Source: an uncultured Ruminococcus sp.
GTDB taxonomy: Bacteria > Bacillota > Clostridia > Oscillospirales > Ruminococcaceae
NCBI GenBank assembly: GCA_900538575.1
Contig: UPZA01000004.1
Span: forward strand, 124,001-188,000
Direction: 5' to 3'
DNA length: 64,000 bases
The notes below the pieces were generated by a model. That model was not told the origin of the DNA. It saw only the letters and a program-made list of their open reading frames with translations, and did not search any database. A program made the position numbers and the translations under genes. Below are positions 42,681-52,240 of the stretch, piece by piece (the first letter of the stretch is position 1; each line of letters starts with the position of its first letter).

Positions 42681-43754
42681 CTATAATAAAAATCCGATTG
42701 CAAGCGATATTAACGACGTAACGGCAAAGACAGCTCCAAACCATTTCCAGAATAATCTTTTATCCATAGGAAGATCGCCGACAAATTTACCTGTCTGACC
42801 GTTCATCGCGAACGTATACTTTTTATCATTCCAAGAAGTATTAAGAATCCATACCGGATATAAAGCGTATCGTACGTTACTCTTAATAAGATTTATACTT
42901 GAATTTTTAACAGTAATACTGCTGTACCCCTGCATAAATCTTTTAAATCCTTCTTCAACGCTTATTTTTACCCTCTGATTCGCCCGCTCAATGCTTTGCT
43001 CGGAAGTTACGTCATATTTATCGGCAAGATAACCCGCAAGATAAGCGGTCTGAAAGTCAACGGCTTCTCTAAAATCATAAGGCTCGATTGACTCCATGAG
43101 ATCATCCGGCATCTGAGACGAACCGTCCACCGGAATGCGGTCAAAGGACATTAATCCTTCTTTCCTGACTAAATAATAGCTTGTTTCAGTATAATCATAT
43201 TTGCCGTCGCTCCAATGCCTTAACCGCTGAGCATTATAATTAACCTTGGAATCCGTATCGCAGTCAAAAAGCCAAAACGGAACATAAACGCCTTTTATTT
43301 CATCTATATGATTTTCATCTTTAAATATCTTAGGCAGTAGCTTTTTTCCTTTTATATGGTTATAAAGCGATTCCTTGGCGGATTTTTTATCAAGCTTGAA
43401 TGGAATAATACAATCAGGACGCAAAGCGCCGGAAAAATTACCCTTCATAACAACCGGATTGTCACAATACGGACATAATGCTGCCGACGTATCAGCGCCG
43501 CATATAATCTCGCCGCCGCAGGACTCGCAGGTATAGACGGACATACCCTTTAATTCGTCCTCCGCCCACGAATTGCCCGACGTTTTTTCCCACTGCATTT
43601 TATCAGGTTCGTTTTTTATAGCTTCATCATAGGATTTCATTGTTTCCACGTCGAATAACGAATCGCAGTAAGGGCATTTCATCTGCTGCGAAGCGCTGTC
43701 AAATTCAATAGCTCCTCCGCATTTGGGACATTTATATTCTAATAGGGTTGACAT
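42681..43754 (-). CDS. Zinc-ribbon membrane protein (YdjG type)
   Basis: A 357-residue protein with two N-terminal TFIIB-like zinc ribbons (C-P-K-C ... C-P-Y-C at about 9-32 and C-E-S-C ... C-P-Y-C at about 76-97), a long middle domain, and a C-terminal membrane helix (about 338-357). This matches YdjG of the B. subtilis pspA-ydjGHI operon. AGAGGTG precedes the ATG; the gap to the TPM gene is 12 bases. Confidence 0.82.
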   Translation of the reverse strand: MSTLLEYKCPKCGGAIEFDSASQQMKCPYCDSLFDVETMKSYDEAIKNEPDKMQWEKTSGNSWAEDELKGMSVYTCESCGGEIICGADTSAALCPYCDNPVVMKGNFSGALRPDCIIPFKLDKKSAKESLYNHIKGKKLLPKIFKDENHIDEIKGVYVPFWLFDCDTDSKVNYNAQRLRHWSDGKYDYTETSYYLVRKEGLMSFDRIPVDGSSQMPDDLMESIEPYDFREAVDFQTAYLAGYLADKYDVTSEQSIERANQRVKISVEEGFKRFMQGYSSITVKNSSINLIKSNVRYALYPVWILNTSWNDKKYTFAMNGQTGKFVGDLPMDKRLFWKWFGAVFAVTSLISLAIGFLL

Positions 43755-43778
43755 TATTTCACCTCTACAGCAATTTTA

Positions 43779-45089
43779 TTAACGCGCGTCGTTTTCATCG
43801 AATTTATCCCCGCATTCGGGGCAGAATTTAGGTGGATTTTCAGGATTCTCAGGCTCCCAGCCGCATTTATCGCATTTATAAAGCAAAGCTCCTACAGGCT
43901 TTGGTTTACCGCATTCTTCGCAGAACTTACCCTTGTTTACATTTCCGCATGCACATGTCCATCCGCTTTCAGAAGGCTTTGCCGTACCGCATTCTGCACA
44001 GAATTTTCCATTATTGACCGCTCCGCATACGCATTTCCACTCATTTTTATTTAAGCTTTTATCAGAAGCGTTCTGAGCGGATTGCTGTCCCATAGCAAAC
44101 AAATTCTGAGCATTAAGCCCCCCTGACTGCTGTGCCATATTTACGCCCATAAATCCAGCCATAACGCCGCCTGAATTAGACGCCGCCGCCTTCATTGCGT
44201 CTGCCTGAGCGCCTACCATCGCAGCTCCCGCCATATTTGGATTTCTGAATACGGCAGTCCTCTGAAGCTCTTTTATCATATCCTCGTCTTCTTTAGGAGC
44301 ATTAATTGAATTTATACCTATTGAAACAATTTCAAGCCCCCTTAGCTTCTGCCATTTTGCATTCAGCTCATTATTCATAGCCTCGCATAGCTCGGCAGTA
44401 TGACCCGGCAAAGCGCTGTACCTTATTCCCAAACCGGATATTCTGGCAAACGCCGGCTGAAGAGCGTTAAGAAATTCAGTTTTAAGCTGACGGTCTATAT
44501 TTTCACGAGTATATTCCTGCTGAACGTTTCCGCATACGTTAGTATAGAACAACAGGGGATCGATTATTTTATAAGAATATACGCCGTTACAGCGGACGGA
44601 TATATCCACATCAAGTCCTATATTGGCGTCTACCACCCTGAAAGGAACAGGATTCGGCGTACCGAATTTATTATCAACAAGCTCTTTTGTATTAAAGTAG
44701 TATACGCGCTGATCCTTACCGGCGTCTCCGCCGTATGTAAATCTTTTACCTATAGTTCGGAATGTATTCAGCAATCCTTTTCCGAGACTTCCGCAGAAAA
44801 GACTGGGTTCCGTTGAAGCGTCAAAGGTAAACTCTCCCGGTTCGGCGCATATTTCGGCTATACGTCCCTGTTCAACAATTATCATGCACTGTCCGTCAGC
44901 TACCGCTATACCGCTCCCGCTGGTTATTATATTATCATTGCCTTTGGTATTTGAAGAACGCCCGGAGGTCTTTTTTCGTCCTCTGACAGCCAAAACATCA
45001 TTAGGAATAGAATCGCAGTAAATAAATTCTTTCCATTGATCGGCAAAGGTTCCGCCAACAGAACTGATTGCAGCTTTTATAAGACCCAT
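43779..45089 (-). CDS. SPFH-domain protein with C-terminal zinc ribbons (YdjI type)
   Basis: A 436-residue protein. The SPFH-like domain takes up about 30-290, followed by a Gln/Ala/Gly-rich linker and three short zinc ribbons, with Cys pairs C-V-C-G/C-A-E-C, C-A-C-G/C-E-E-C and C-D-K-C/C-P-E-C. YdjI proteins of this layout recruit PspA-type proteins under envelope stress. I chose ATG at 45089, seven bases after GGAG; an upstream ATG lacks a ribosome site. First gene of the three-gene set. Confidence 0.85.
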   Translation of the reverse strand: MGLIKAAISSVGGTFADQWKEFIYCDSIPNDVLAVRGRKKTSGRSSNTKGNDNIITSGSGIAVADGQCMIIVEQGRIAEICAEPGEFTFDASTEPSLFCGSLGKGLLNTFRTIGKRFTYGGDAGKDQRVYYFNTKELVDNKFGTPNPVPFRVVDANIGLDVDISVRCNGVYSYKIIDPLLFYTNVCGNVQQEYTRENIDRQLKTEFLNALQPAFARISGLGIRYSALPGHTAELCEAMNNELNAKWQKLRGLEIVSIGINSINAPKEDEDMIKELQRTAVFRNPNMAGAAMVGAQADAMKAAASNSGGVMAGFMGVNMAQQSGGLNAQNLFAMGQQSAQNASDKSLNKNEWKCVCGAVNNGKFCAECGTAKPSESGWTCACGNVNKGKFCEECGKPKPVGALLYKCDKCGWEPENPENPPKFCPECGDKFDENDAR

Positions 45090-45163
45090 ATAGAACTCCA
45101 TTCTGCCGCTGTTGAAGCAGCGTAAATTATATAAAAAATAATATTAGCATTTTTATTTATATA

Positions 45164-45192
45164 ATTATATCATTAGATTTTCGCAATTGCAA
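45164..45192 (-). promoter_or_regulatory. Promoter of the YdjI-YdjG-YdjH-like operon
   Basis: On the minus strand TTGCAA (45192-45187) and TATAAT (45169-45164) are 17 bases apart. Confidence 0.65.
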
Positions 45193-45199
45193 TACTTAA

Positions 45200-47020
45200 T
45201 TACTGATTTCTTGAGCTATCAGCGTAAATTTCTGCATAATAAGCATAATTCATCAGCGCCTCGCAAACCGATATAGTTTCCGCGTCATAGTCTGCTCCTG
45301 TGTTTAAAACCGTATAAATATATTTTTCAAGATTATATCCTATAGTATCGCTTTTATCATTACCGTACTTATCAGTTATTTTCAACACGTAATCGTCCTT
45401 TAGATTTTCAGCGTCTATGCCGTCTATCGCCGCCTTATATTTCTGCTTTTCATTATCCCAGATAAGCGGTACAGATGATTCTTCATTCTTCTGAGTATTT
45501 TTATAATTAAGATAAAGATCGGTTTCCGACGTTTCAATATAAAAATTCATATTTATCTGAGTATCAACGGATATGTAAGCATGCGTGATTTTAGCTGACG
45601 GAGATTCAACGCTGTTTTTATATCCAGATAAATCCTGATACCGTGCATTATACTTTTCAGGCTTGTAAAGCTTAAAATAATCAGACCAAGGACTTTGTGA
45701 CAGAATTTCCGAAAGATTATCGCTTCCGACTGAATATTTTTCGGCGGAGCCGCTTAATTCAAGTAAAGACAAAAGCAGAGAACGACATTCTTCTGAATCT
45801 CCTGAAACCAACGAATCTATATATGTCAGTACTGAATAATTAACCTCCGGTTCACAGCAAACTACCGTTTCATCAGATAAACATATAACATTGGTTATAA
45901 TATTTCCATAAAGCTCATTTAAATATTTAGGTATTACCGCACTGTAAATATTATTTCCCTCATAATCACACTGCATTTCACCGCTTCTGCCGCCGTCGTA
46001 ATATTTCAGGGTAATAACGGAATTATCTATTTCCATATCATTGAGCCTTATATAATATTTCAAACCGACGGCTCTGTCAAGAACAAGACTCGCCCCAATG
46101 GTCTCAACGCGCTTTATACCGCAATCAATACATGTATTTTCTGAAAAATTATGCACCGGAGTATTATAATTACGATACATTATTACGTCGTCAGAGCTGC
46201 ATCTATGAGTTTCAAATACAAAATCGTTACCATTAAGCGCCGGAAAATTATCTATTCCAAGCTTTTGCTTCCATATATCCTCGCTTTGGTTTGTATTCAT
46301 CAGACTGCATATTTCACCGCTTATAAAATCCGCCTCAGTGACCCCCTTACAATCGCCTTTTGTTTCTCTTGAATCCGATAAATAATAACAATACTTTACA
46401 ATACCGACATTTTCACCGCATGCCGCTGCATTTTTATCTTTGAGAACTGAAAAGCTGTTTGTTACTCTGCCGTCAAGATCGCAGTAAGCGGTCAGGCCTC
46501 CGCAGGACAAGGATTTTAAGCTTATATCGCCGTTGAAACTGCAGCCGCGTATTATACCGCAGTAATTATAGCCCGCGATACCGCCGCAATATCCCTGATC
46601 ATTGTTGTTTATTATAGTTCCGGTTACCGACACCCTTTCAACTGTTCCGCTTAAATAACCGAATAGCCCGTTGAACAGCTCGCCGCCGTCGATATAAAGA
46701 CCTGATACGGTATGATTACCGCCGTCAAATCTACCCGTAAAGGAAACAGAATAATCCCTGCCGATAGGAATCCAGCTTTCCGTATTTTCCGAGCAGATCT
46801 CCGATAAGTCTATATCGTTGCATATAAATGCGTTCGCATCTGAAAAGCCGCTGTTTACGTAATCAGAAAACCATTTCAGTTCATCGGCTGTTTTAATCTG
46901 ATAGACGCCGTTCTCGCAAATCGGTTCATTACCGGATTCATTTGAAAAAACTATAAATTCCGAATTAACTCCTATAAATGATAATAAAAATAATATGATA
47001 AACGGTATTTTTTGCTTCAT
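45200..47020 (-). CDS. Large secreted protein with GLUG-type repeats
   Basis: A 606-residue exported protein with a signal peptide (about 1-20). Residues about 85-200 carry GLUG-type beta-helix repeats (G-L-F-G-Y-L-S-G-T-V, G-G-I-A-G-Y-N-Y-C-G, G-G-L-T-A-Y). A Cys-containing segment follows (about 290-305), then two regions that look like degenerate beta domains. There is no LPxTG, dockerin or SLH anchor. Such repeats occur in surface adhesins and proteases; function here is unknown. Transcribed alone from a strong promoter. Confidence 0.65.
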   Translation of the reverse strand: MKQKIPFIILFLLSFIGVNSEFIVFSNESGNEPICENGVYQIKTADELKWFSDYVNSGFSDANAFICNDIDLSEICSENTESWIPIGRDYSVSFTGRFDGGNHTVSGLYIDGGELFNGLFGYLSGTVERVSVTGTIINNNDQGYCGGIAGYNYCGIIRGCSFNGDISLKSLSCGGLTAYCDLDGRVTNSFSVLKDKNAAACGENVGIVKYCYYLSDSRETKGDCKGVTEADFISGEICSLMNTNQSEDIWKQKLGIDNFPALNGNDFVFETHRCSSDDVIMYRNYNTPVHNFSENTCIDCGIKRVETIGASLVLDRAVGLKYYIRLNDMEIDNSVITLKYYDGGRSGEMQCDYEGNNIYSAVIPKYLNELYGNIITNVICLSDETVVCCEPEVNYSVLTYIDSLVSGDSEECRSLLLSLLELSGSAEKYSVGSDNLSEILSQSPWSDYFKLYKPEKYNARYQDLSGYKNSVESPSAKITHAYISVDTQINMNFYIETSETDLYLNYKNTQKNEESSVPLIWDNEKQKYKAAIDGIDAENLKDDYVLKITDKYGNDKSDTIGYNLEKYIYTVLNTGADYDAETISVCEALMNYAYYAEIYADSSRNQ

Positions 47021-47052
47021 AATGATTCGAACCCTTTCTGTATAATAATATT

Positions 47053-47081
47053 ATTTTACCATTTTTGTCGAATCATGTCAA
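47053..47081 (-). promoter_or_regulatory. Promoter of the GLUG-type protein gene
   Basis: On the minus strand TTGACA (47081-47076) and TAAAAT (47058-47053) are 17 bases apart. Confidence 0.75.
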
Positions 47082-47088
47082 TCATAAA

Positions 47089-47122
47089 TAAAAAAACTGA
47101 TACCGTATTACAGGTATCAGTT
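47089..47122 (-). terminator. Intrinsic terminator after lysA
   Basis: ACTGATACC pairs with GGTATCAGT around an eight-base loop, followed on the minus strand by seven T. Confidence 0.85.
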
Positions 47123-47173
47123 TGCCTTAAAGCATTATAATATTTTAATAAGGAATTTCAAATATTTATAAAC

Positions 47174-48472
47174 TTATATATCATTTCTTATAATATCATC
47201 AAGTGTTTCCCTTTTAACAATAATTCTCGAATCCCCGTTATTAACCATAACAACCGCCGGCTTTTGAATTCTGTTATAATTTGAGGCCATGGAATAATTA
47301 TAGGCTCCTGTTGCGCATACGGCAATAATATCCCCCGGTTCAGCTTTCTGGAGCGGCATTCCCTCTCCGATTAAATCGCCGCTTTCACAGCACTTTCCTG
47401 CAAGCGTCACTATCGTATCCTTAGTCTCAGAGGCTTTATTGGCAACAATCGCCTCATATTCTGACTGATAGAGGGCATATCTTGGATTATCAGTCATGCC
47501 TCCGTCAATTGAAACATAAGTTCTGACATTGGGAATATCCTTCACTCCTCCGCATGTATAGAGCGTAATACCTGCCGGACCTGACATCGAACGCCCCGGT
47601 TCAATAATTATAAAAGGCAGCTTTATTCCGAGCTTCTTGCAGCTATCTTTAACGACTTCAGATACTTTCTCCATATAAGATTCGTATGGAACAGGATCAT
47701 TTTCCTCAGTATATTTTATTCCAAATCCGCCGCCGAGATTCAATTCAATAATCTCATGTCCGGTTTCATTTTTTATATCGGATATGAACGTAAGCATAAC
47801 CTTAGCGGCTTCTGTAAAGGGATCAATATCAAATATCTGAGAGCCTATATGACAGTGCAAACCTTTTAAATTTATATTTTCACAGGAAAGAGCCTTTTTA
47901 ACAGCTTCCATAGCCTCTCCGGTTTCCAGAGCAAAACCGAATTTACTGTCAATCTGACCTGTTCTGATAAAATCATGGGTGTGAGCGTCTATACCTGGCT
48001 TTATTCTGAACATTATACCAGCTTTGACACGCTTTTTTTCTGCAATCTTATCAAGTCTCTCCAGCTCATAAACATTATCTACAATAATCCTGCCTACCTT
48101 CATTTCAACGGCATATTCAAGCTCTTCATCAGTTTTATTATTTCCATGGAAACAAATTTTTTCGCAATCGGCGCCGGATTTGACCGCCGTATAAAGCTCG
48201 CCGATCGACACAACGTCCAAGCCTATTCCCTCTTCCTTCATGATTCTGCACATTTCAAGACAGCAAAACGCCTTACTTGCATAGCAGACAAGTCCTCCGC
48301 CGCCGTAAAATTTATCAATGCTTTCCTTAAAGCTCTTACAGTGTTTTCTTATAAGAGCCTCGTCCATAACATAAAGAGGAGTGCCGTAACGCTCCGCAAG
48401 CTCTACGGTATCCGCTCCGCCTGCCGTAAGATGTCCTTTTTCATTCACACTGAGATTTTCGGATACAAACAT
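47174..48472 (-). CDS. lysA: Diaminopimelate decarboxylase
   Basis: A 432-residue PLP enzyme making lysine from meso-diaminopimelate. The PLP lysine is Lys67 in Y-A-S-K-A-F. Other marks are H-C-H-I-G-S-Q near 200, G-G-G-F-G near 240, E-P-G-R-S and C-E-S-G-D near 350. I chose ATG at 48472, nine bases after AAAGGA; an ATG nine bases upstream abuts the ribosome site. It begins 19 bases after engB and is probably cotranscribed with lon and engB. Confidence 0.93.
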   Translation of the reverse strand: MFVSENLSVNEKGHLTAGGADTVELAERYGTPLYVMDEALIRKHCKSFKESIDKFYGGGGLVCYASKAFCCLEMCRIMKEEGIGLDVVSIGELYTAVKSGADCEKICFHGNNKTDEELEYAVEMKVGRIIVDNVYELERLDKIAEKKRVKAGIMFRIKPGIDAHTHDFIRTGQIDSKFGFALETGEAMEAVKKALSCENINLKGLHCHIGSQIFDIDPFTEAAKVMLTFISDIKNETGHEIIELNLGGGFGIKYTEENDPVPYESYMEKVSEVVKDSCKKLGIKLPFIIIEPGRSMSGPAGITLYTCGGVKDIPNVRTYVSIDGGMTDNPRYALYQSEYEAIVANKASETKDTIVTLAGKCCESGDLIGEGMPLQKAEPGDIIAVCATGAYNYSMASNYNRIQKPAVVMVNNGDSRIIVKRETLDDIIRNDI

Positions 48473-48491
48473 TAAAAACATTCCTTTCTTT

Positions 48492-49097
48492 TTACTGCAT
48501 ATGGGTATCTTCGTCCTCCCCGGAAATTTCCTCAATTATATTTCTTACTTCATCGACTCCTTCAAAGGTCTGCGAAGAAAACGGAATAATATGAATATCT
48601 TCAAAATACGGAATCTCCGTTTCAAATGATTTCATACGTTCAAGTCTCCGAGTCTTTTTAAGCTTGTCCGCCTTTGTAAGTATAATAACAAACGGAAGTC
48701 CCGAGTCAACAAGATAATTAATCATATGCAGATCGTCGGCCGACGGAGCATGGCGCATATCAATCAGAAGAAAAACCAGTCTTATATCCCTATCAGAATT
48801 CAGATAGCCCTCAATAAGGTCGGCCCAGCGATTCTTTTCCGACTTTGCAACCTTTGCATAACCGTATCCGGGAAGATCAACAAAATATACGTTTTCCAGT
48901 CCATAAAAGTTTATAGTGGCGGTCTTTCCCGGCACAGAGCTAACTCTTGCAAGGTTTTTTCTGTTAAATACCTTATTTATAAGAGTGGATTTCCCTACGT
49001 TAGATCTGCCGGCAAAGGCTATTTCTATGCGTTCGCACGGCGGTATCTGAGAAAAGGTTCCGTATGAAGCGCTGAATTCCGCTTTATTATAATTCAT
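48492..49097 (-). CDS. engB: Ribosome-assembly GTPase EngB (YsxC)
   Basis: A 201-residue GTPase needed for assembly of the large ribosomal subunit. G-motifs are G-R-S-N-V-G-K-S-T, D-L-P-G-Y-G-Y-A, and T-K-A-D-K-L. GGGGGGAG precedes the ATG. The lon-engB order, 14 bases apart, is the same as lonA-ysxC in B. subtilis. Confidence 0.94.
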   Translation of the reverse strand: MNYNKAEFSASYGTFSQIPPCERIEIAFAGRSNVGKSTLINKVFNRKNLARVSSVPGKTATINFYGLENVYFVDLPGYGYAKVAKSEKNRWADLIEGYLNSDRDIRLVFLLIDMRHAPSADDLHMINYLVDSGLPFVIILTKADKLKKTRRLERMKSFETEIPYFEDIHIIPFSSQTFEGVDEVRNIIEEISGEDEDTHMQ

Positions 49098-49111
49098 ACT
49101 TTCTCCCCCCC

Positions 49112-51514
49112 TTATGAGGTAACCGAAGCGTTCTGCCCTTGATTTGAATCATCGCGGACTATCATCAGGCTTTTGTCAGCCTTGCTTTCAAAACGCAAAG
49201 CGGTTTCTAAGACGGTTTCAAGCCTTGAAGCATATACAAAATTAAGAGAAGCTCTTACCACCTCGTCGATTTCGTCAATATCCCCGCGATTTGCTTCCGG
49301 AACTATAACAGTCTTTAACCCGGCCTTAAAAGCAGCCATTGTTTTTTCACGAAGACCTCCGATCGGAAGAACTTTACCATGCAGGGTTATTTCACCCGTC
49401 ATGGCTACATCGCATTTTACAGGTATTCCGGATAATGCTGAGACGAGTGCGGTTACCATTGTTACGCCCGCCGAAGGGCCGTCCTTTGGAACGGCGCCCT
49501 CGGGCGCGTGAATATGAATATCTTTTGTCTTATAAAAATCCTCAGGGATATTATATTTACGGGCTATACTTCTTACATAGCTTACCGCAAGCCTTGCGCT
49601 TTCCTTCATAACGTCGCCAAGAGAGCCGGTTGTTTCAATATTTCCCTTGCCTTCCAGGATAAGAACCTCAAGCGGCATTAAAACGCCTCCGACTGACGTC
49701 CAGGCAAGACCGTTCACAACTCCTATTTCGTCGCTGCTTAATTTTTCATCCGGCAGATATTTCTCCGCGCCCAGATAAGCTTTCAGATTTTTGCGTGTAA
49801 AGCCTATTCTTTTCACTTCGCCTGAAACGACGGCCTTAGCGGCTTTTCTGCAAAGAGAAGCTATAACTCTCTCAAGACTTCTTACGCCTGCCTCCTTGGT
49901 ATAAAAGTCAATTAACATATAAATTACATCGTCATTAATTTTTATCTGAGTACCCTTCAGACCATGCTTTTTTATCTGCTTAGGAATAAGATGCTGCTTT
50001 GCAATATGAAACTTCTCTTCCCTTGTATAGCTTGTAAGCTCTATCAGCTCCATTCTGTCAAGCAAAGGAGCCGGTATAGTATCGGTAGTGTTCGCCGTTG
50101 TAACAAATAAAACACGGCTAAGGTCAAACGGAAGCTCTATATAATGATCCCTGAATTCCTTATTCTGCTCGCTGTCAAGTACCTCCAGCATAGCTGACGC
50201 CGGATCTCCCCTGAAATCGTTTCCCATCTTATCTATTTCATCAAATAATATAAGAGGATTGTTAGTTCCGGCGATTTTCATCGCATTCATAATACGTCCC
50301 GGCATTGCGCCCACATAGGTTTTTCTGTGTCCCCTTATGTCCGATTCGTCCCTTACGCCGCCCAAAGATACTCGCGCATATTCTCTCCCAAGCGCTTTTG
50401 CAATGGAACGTCCAATTGATGTTTTTCCGACTCCGGGAGGACCCACAAGGCATATGATCTGCCCTGTTACCTCTGGCATAAGACCGTGAACGGCTATACT
50501 TTCAAGTATTCTTTCCTTTACCTTTTTCATACCGTAATGATCTTTGTCAAGTATTTTTGCTGCTTTGTTAATATCCAGCTTTATTTTTGTCGACTTATTC
50601 CACGGAAGTTCAAGAACAGTGTCAAGATAATTTCTGATTACAAACGCCTCCTGAGACGAGGACGGCATTTTTGAAAGTCTTTCGGCTTCCTTTATAAGCT
50701 TTTCGGTATTTTCCTCCGAAAGTTTAAGCTCATAAATTCTGTCTATGTAATCGTAAGCCTCGTCCTGACCCTCATCTTCTCCAAGCTGACCTGCAATTAC
50801 CCTCATCTGCTCTCTTAAATAATATTCTCTTTGATTCTGATCTATATTTTCCTTTACTTCGTCCTGTATTTCCTTTTCAAGCTCCAAAACCTCGACTTCC
50901 TTAACAAGACAGCCGTAAAGCATTCCGAGACGCTTCATTATGTTCGATTCCTCAAGCAGCGCCTGCTTATCATAAAAATCAAGATTTATATTGTACGCTA
51001 TATTTTCAAAAAGCTTATATATGTCGTCCTGACACATTATAGAAGCTACCAGTTCCTTAGGCATTCTTGGAACAAGCTCGGCATAGCGTTCAAAAATATC
51101 CTTGAGCGAACGAGATATGGCGGTCTGCTCAACCGGATCAGGCTTATACCTGCTGTAATCGTTAAGTTTTTTTACCGCGCATTTTATCATGCCGTTTTCT
51201 TCTTTGAATTTTACTGTCCTTGCTCTGTAAACGCCCTCGACAAGAACTCTCATTACATTATCAGGGGTTTTCAGCGTCTGCCTGATTTCGGCTACGACGC
51301 CGGTTTTATATAAATCCTCTTCGCCGGGACGCTCAATGTAAACGTCCTTCTGCGCTGTCAGAAAAACCAATCTGTCATTTTTCAGGGATTCTTCTACCGC
51401 TTTAACGGATAATTCCCGCGCAATATCAAAATGCATGACAAGTCTCGGAAAGCAGACAAGTCCTCTCATAGCTACTGCCGGCATATATACATTATCTTTC
51501 AACATTTCTTCCAT
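49112..51514 (-). CDS. lon: ATP-dependent protease Lon
   Basis: An 800-residue LonA protease. It has the N-terminal substrate domain (about 10-210), an AAA+ module (G-P-P-G-V-G-K-T near 365, L-F-D-E-I-D-K, sensor residues) and a C-terminal protease domain with Ser in P-K-D-G-P-S-A-G and Lys of the Ser-Lys dyad in G-K-V-L-P-I-G-G-L. The start is uncertain: neither this ATG nor the one three codons later has a well-spaced ribosome site, whereas AGGAGAG lies about 40 bases upstream beyond a hairpin. Confidence 0.94.
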   Translation of the reverse strand: MEEMLKDNVYMPAVAMRGLVCFPRLVMHFDIARELSVKAVEESLKNDRLVFLTAQKDVYIERPGEEDLYKTGVVAEIRQTLKTPDNVMRVLVEGVYRARTVKFKEENGMIKCAVKKLNDYSRYKPDPVEQTAISRSLKDIFERYAELVPRMPKELVASIMCQDDIYKLFENIAYNINLDFYDKQALLEESNIMKRLGMLYGCLVKEVEVLELEKEIQDEVKENIDQNQREYYLREQMRVIAGQLGEDEGQDEAYDYIDRIYELKLSEENTEKLIKEAERLSKMPSSSQEAFVIRNYLDTVLELPWNKSTKIKLDINKAAKILDKDHYGMKKVKERILESIAVHGLMPEVTGQIICLVGPPGVGKTSIGRSIAKALGREYARVSLGGVRDESDIRGHRKTYVGAMPGRIMNAMKIAGTNNPLILFDEIDKMGNDFRGDPASAMLEVLDSEQNKEFRDHYIELPFDLSRVLFVTTANTTDTIPAPLLDRMELIELTSYTREEKFHIAKQHLIPKQIKKHGLKGTQIKINDDVIYMLIDFYTKEAGVRSLERVIASLCRKAAKAVVSGEVKRIGFTRKNLKAYLGAEKYLPDEKLSSDEIGVVNGLAWTSVGGVLMPLEVLILEGKGNIETTGSLGDVMKESARLAVSYVRSIARKYNIPEDFYKTKDIHIHAPEGAVPKDGPSAGVTMVTALVSALSGIPVKCDVAMTGEITLHGKVLPIGGLREKTMAAFKAGLKTVIVPEANRGDIDEIDEVVRASLNFVYASRLETVLETALRFESKADKSLMIVRDDSNQGQNASVTS

Positions 51515-51526
51515 AGCGTAATACTG

Positions 51527-51551
51527 ATATCCATAAACGATTAATGGATAT
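51527..51551 (-). promoter_or_regulatory. Hairpin in the lon leader
   Basis: ATATCCAT pairs with ATGGATAT around nine bases. It lies between the AGGAGAG ribosome-type site (near 51555-51561) and the lon start, and could bring them closer or block access. Confidence 0.45.
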
Positions 51552-51620
51552 GCTCTCCTTTCATATATTTACGACAGCGTATTATCATTAATGCTCTTTT
51601 TATACATAATGATACACCTT

Positions 51621-51649
51621 ATTATATCTTATTTTATATCTTTTTGCAA
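51621..51649 (-). promoter_or_regulatory. Promoter of lon-engB-lysA
   Basis: On the minus strand TTGCAA (51649-51644) and TATAAT (51626-51621) are 17 bases apart. No CtsR or CIRCE operator was seen near it. Confidence 0.7.
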
Positions 51650-51710
51650 GCATTAGAAAAAATATTTTATTTCCGATTTTTTGTAGAATTTTCATATTTT
51701 GTATTACCGC

Positions 51711-51739
51711 TTGATAATTTACAGAAAATGTATTATAAT
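51711..51739 (+). promoter_or_regulatory. Promoter of the FHA-SEDS-PBP operon
   Basis: TTGATA (51711-51716) and TATAAT (51734-51739) are 17 bases apart, about 37 bases before the FHA start. Confidence 0.75.
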
Positions 51740-51775
51740 GTTAAAATAGAAAATAGAAGGGAAGGCTTTACAATA

Positions 51776-52240
51776 ATGGATGCATTTACTGAATTTCTCG
51801 GCGAGCTTACAGGCAAGCTTTCCGGATTTGAAGATATTATCGCAGCGTCAGCTCTTATATTGATAGATGTATGCGCTCTGGTTATAATCGCTTTCTGCTC
51901 AAAGGAAAAAAAAGCGGTGCAGCAGCAATGGAACAGAGCCGCCAGACATATGATACTAACAGATACGGAAGGCGGTTTCACATTCACACTGAATTCACAG
52001 GAAATACTTATGGGAAGGCATATTTCCGCTGACCTAAGATTTCCCGATTTGTCGGTTTCAAGATATCACGCTCTTTTAAGTCTGGAGGACGGCGTCTGGA
52101 CGCTGACCGATTTGGAATCAAAATCAGGAACCTATGTTAACGGCATGAAAATAAAGCAGCAGCGGCTGAGAAACAACGACGAAATAAGAATCGGGAAAAA
52201 AACTCTTTATATAAGGAGGGTAAAACCGCAAAATGTATAA
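51776..52240 (+). CDS. Membrane-anchored FHA-domain protein
   Basis: A 154-residue protein with one membrane helix (about 22-43) and a cytoplasmic FHA domain (about 75-150) showing I-L-M-G-R-H, V-S-R-Y-H-A and S-G-T-Y-V-N-G-M. FHA domains bind phosphothreonine, so the operon may answer to a Ser/Thr kinase. I chose ATG at 51776 on the basis of AAGGGAAGG and the promoter position. It overlaps the SEDS gene by eight bases. Confidence 0.88.
   Translation: MDAFTEFLGELTGKLSGFEDIIAASALILIDVCALVIIAFCSKEKKAVQQQWNRAARHMILTDTEGGFTFTLNSQEILMGRHISADLRFPDLSVSRYHALLSLEDGVWTLTDLESKSGTYVNGMKIKQQRLRNNDEIRIGKKTLYIRRVKPQNV

Noticed and set aside
47975..48475. 166-codon open frame opposite lysA
   Set aside because: Shadow of lysA; no ribosome site.
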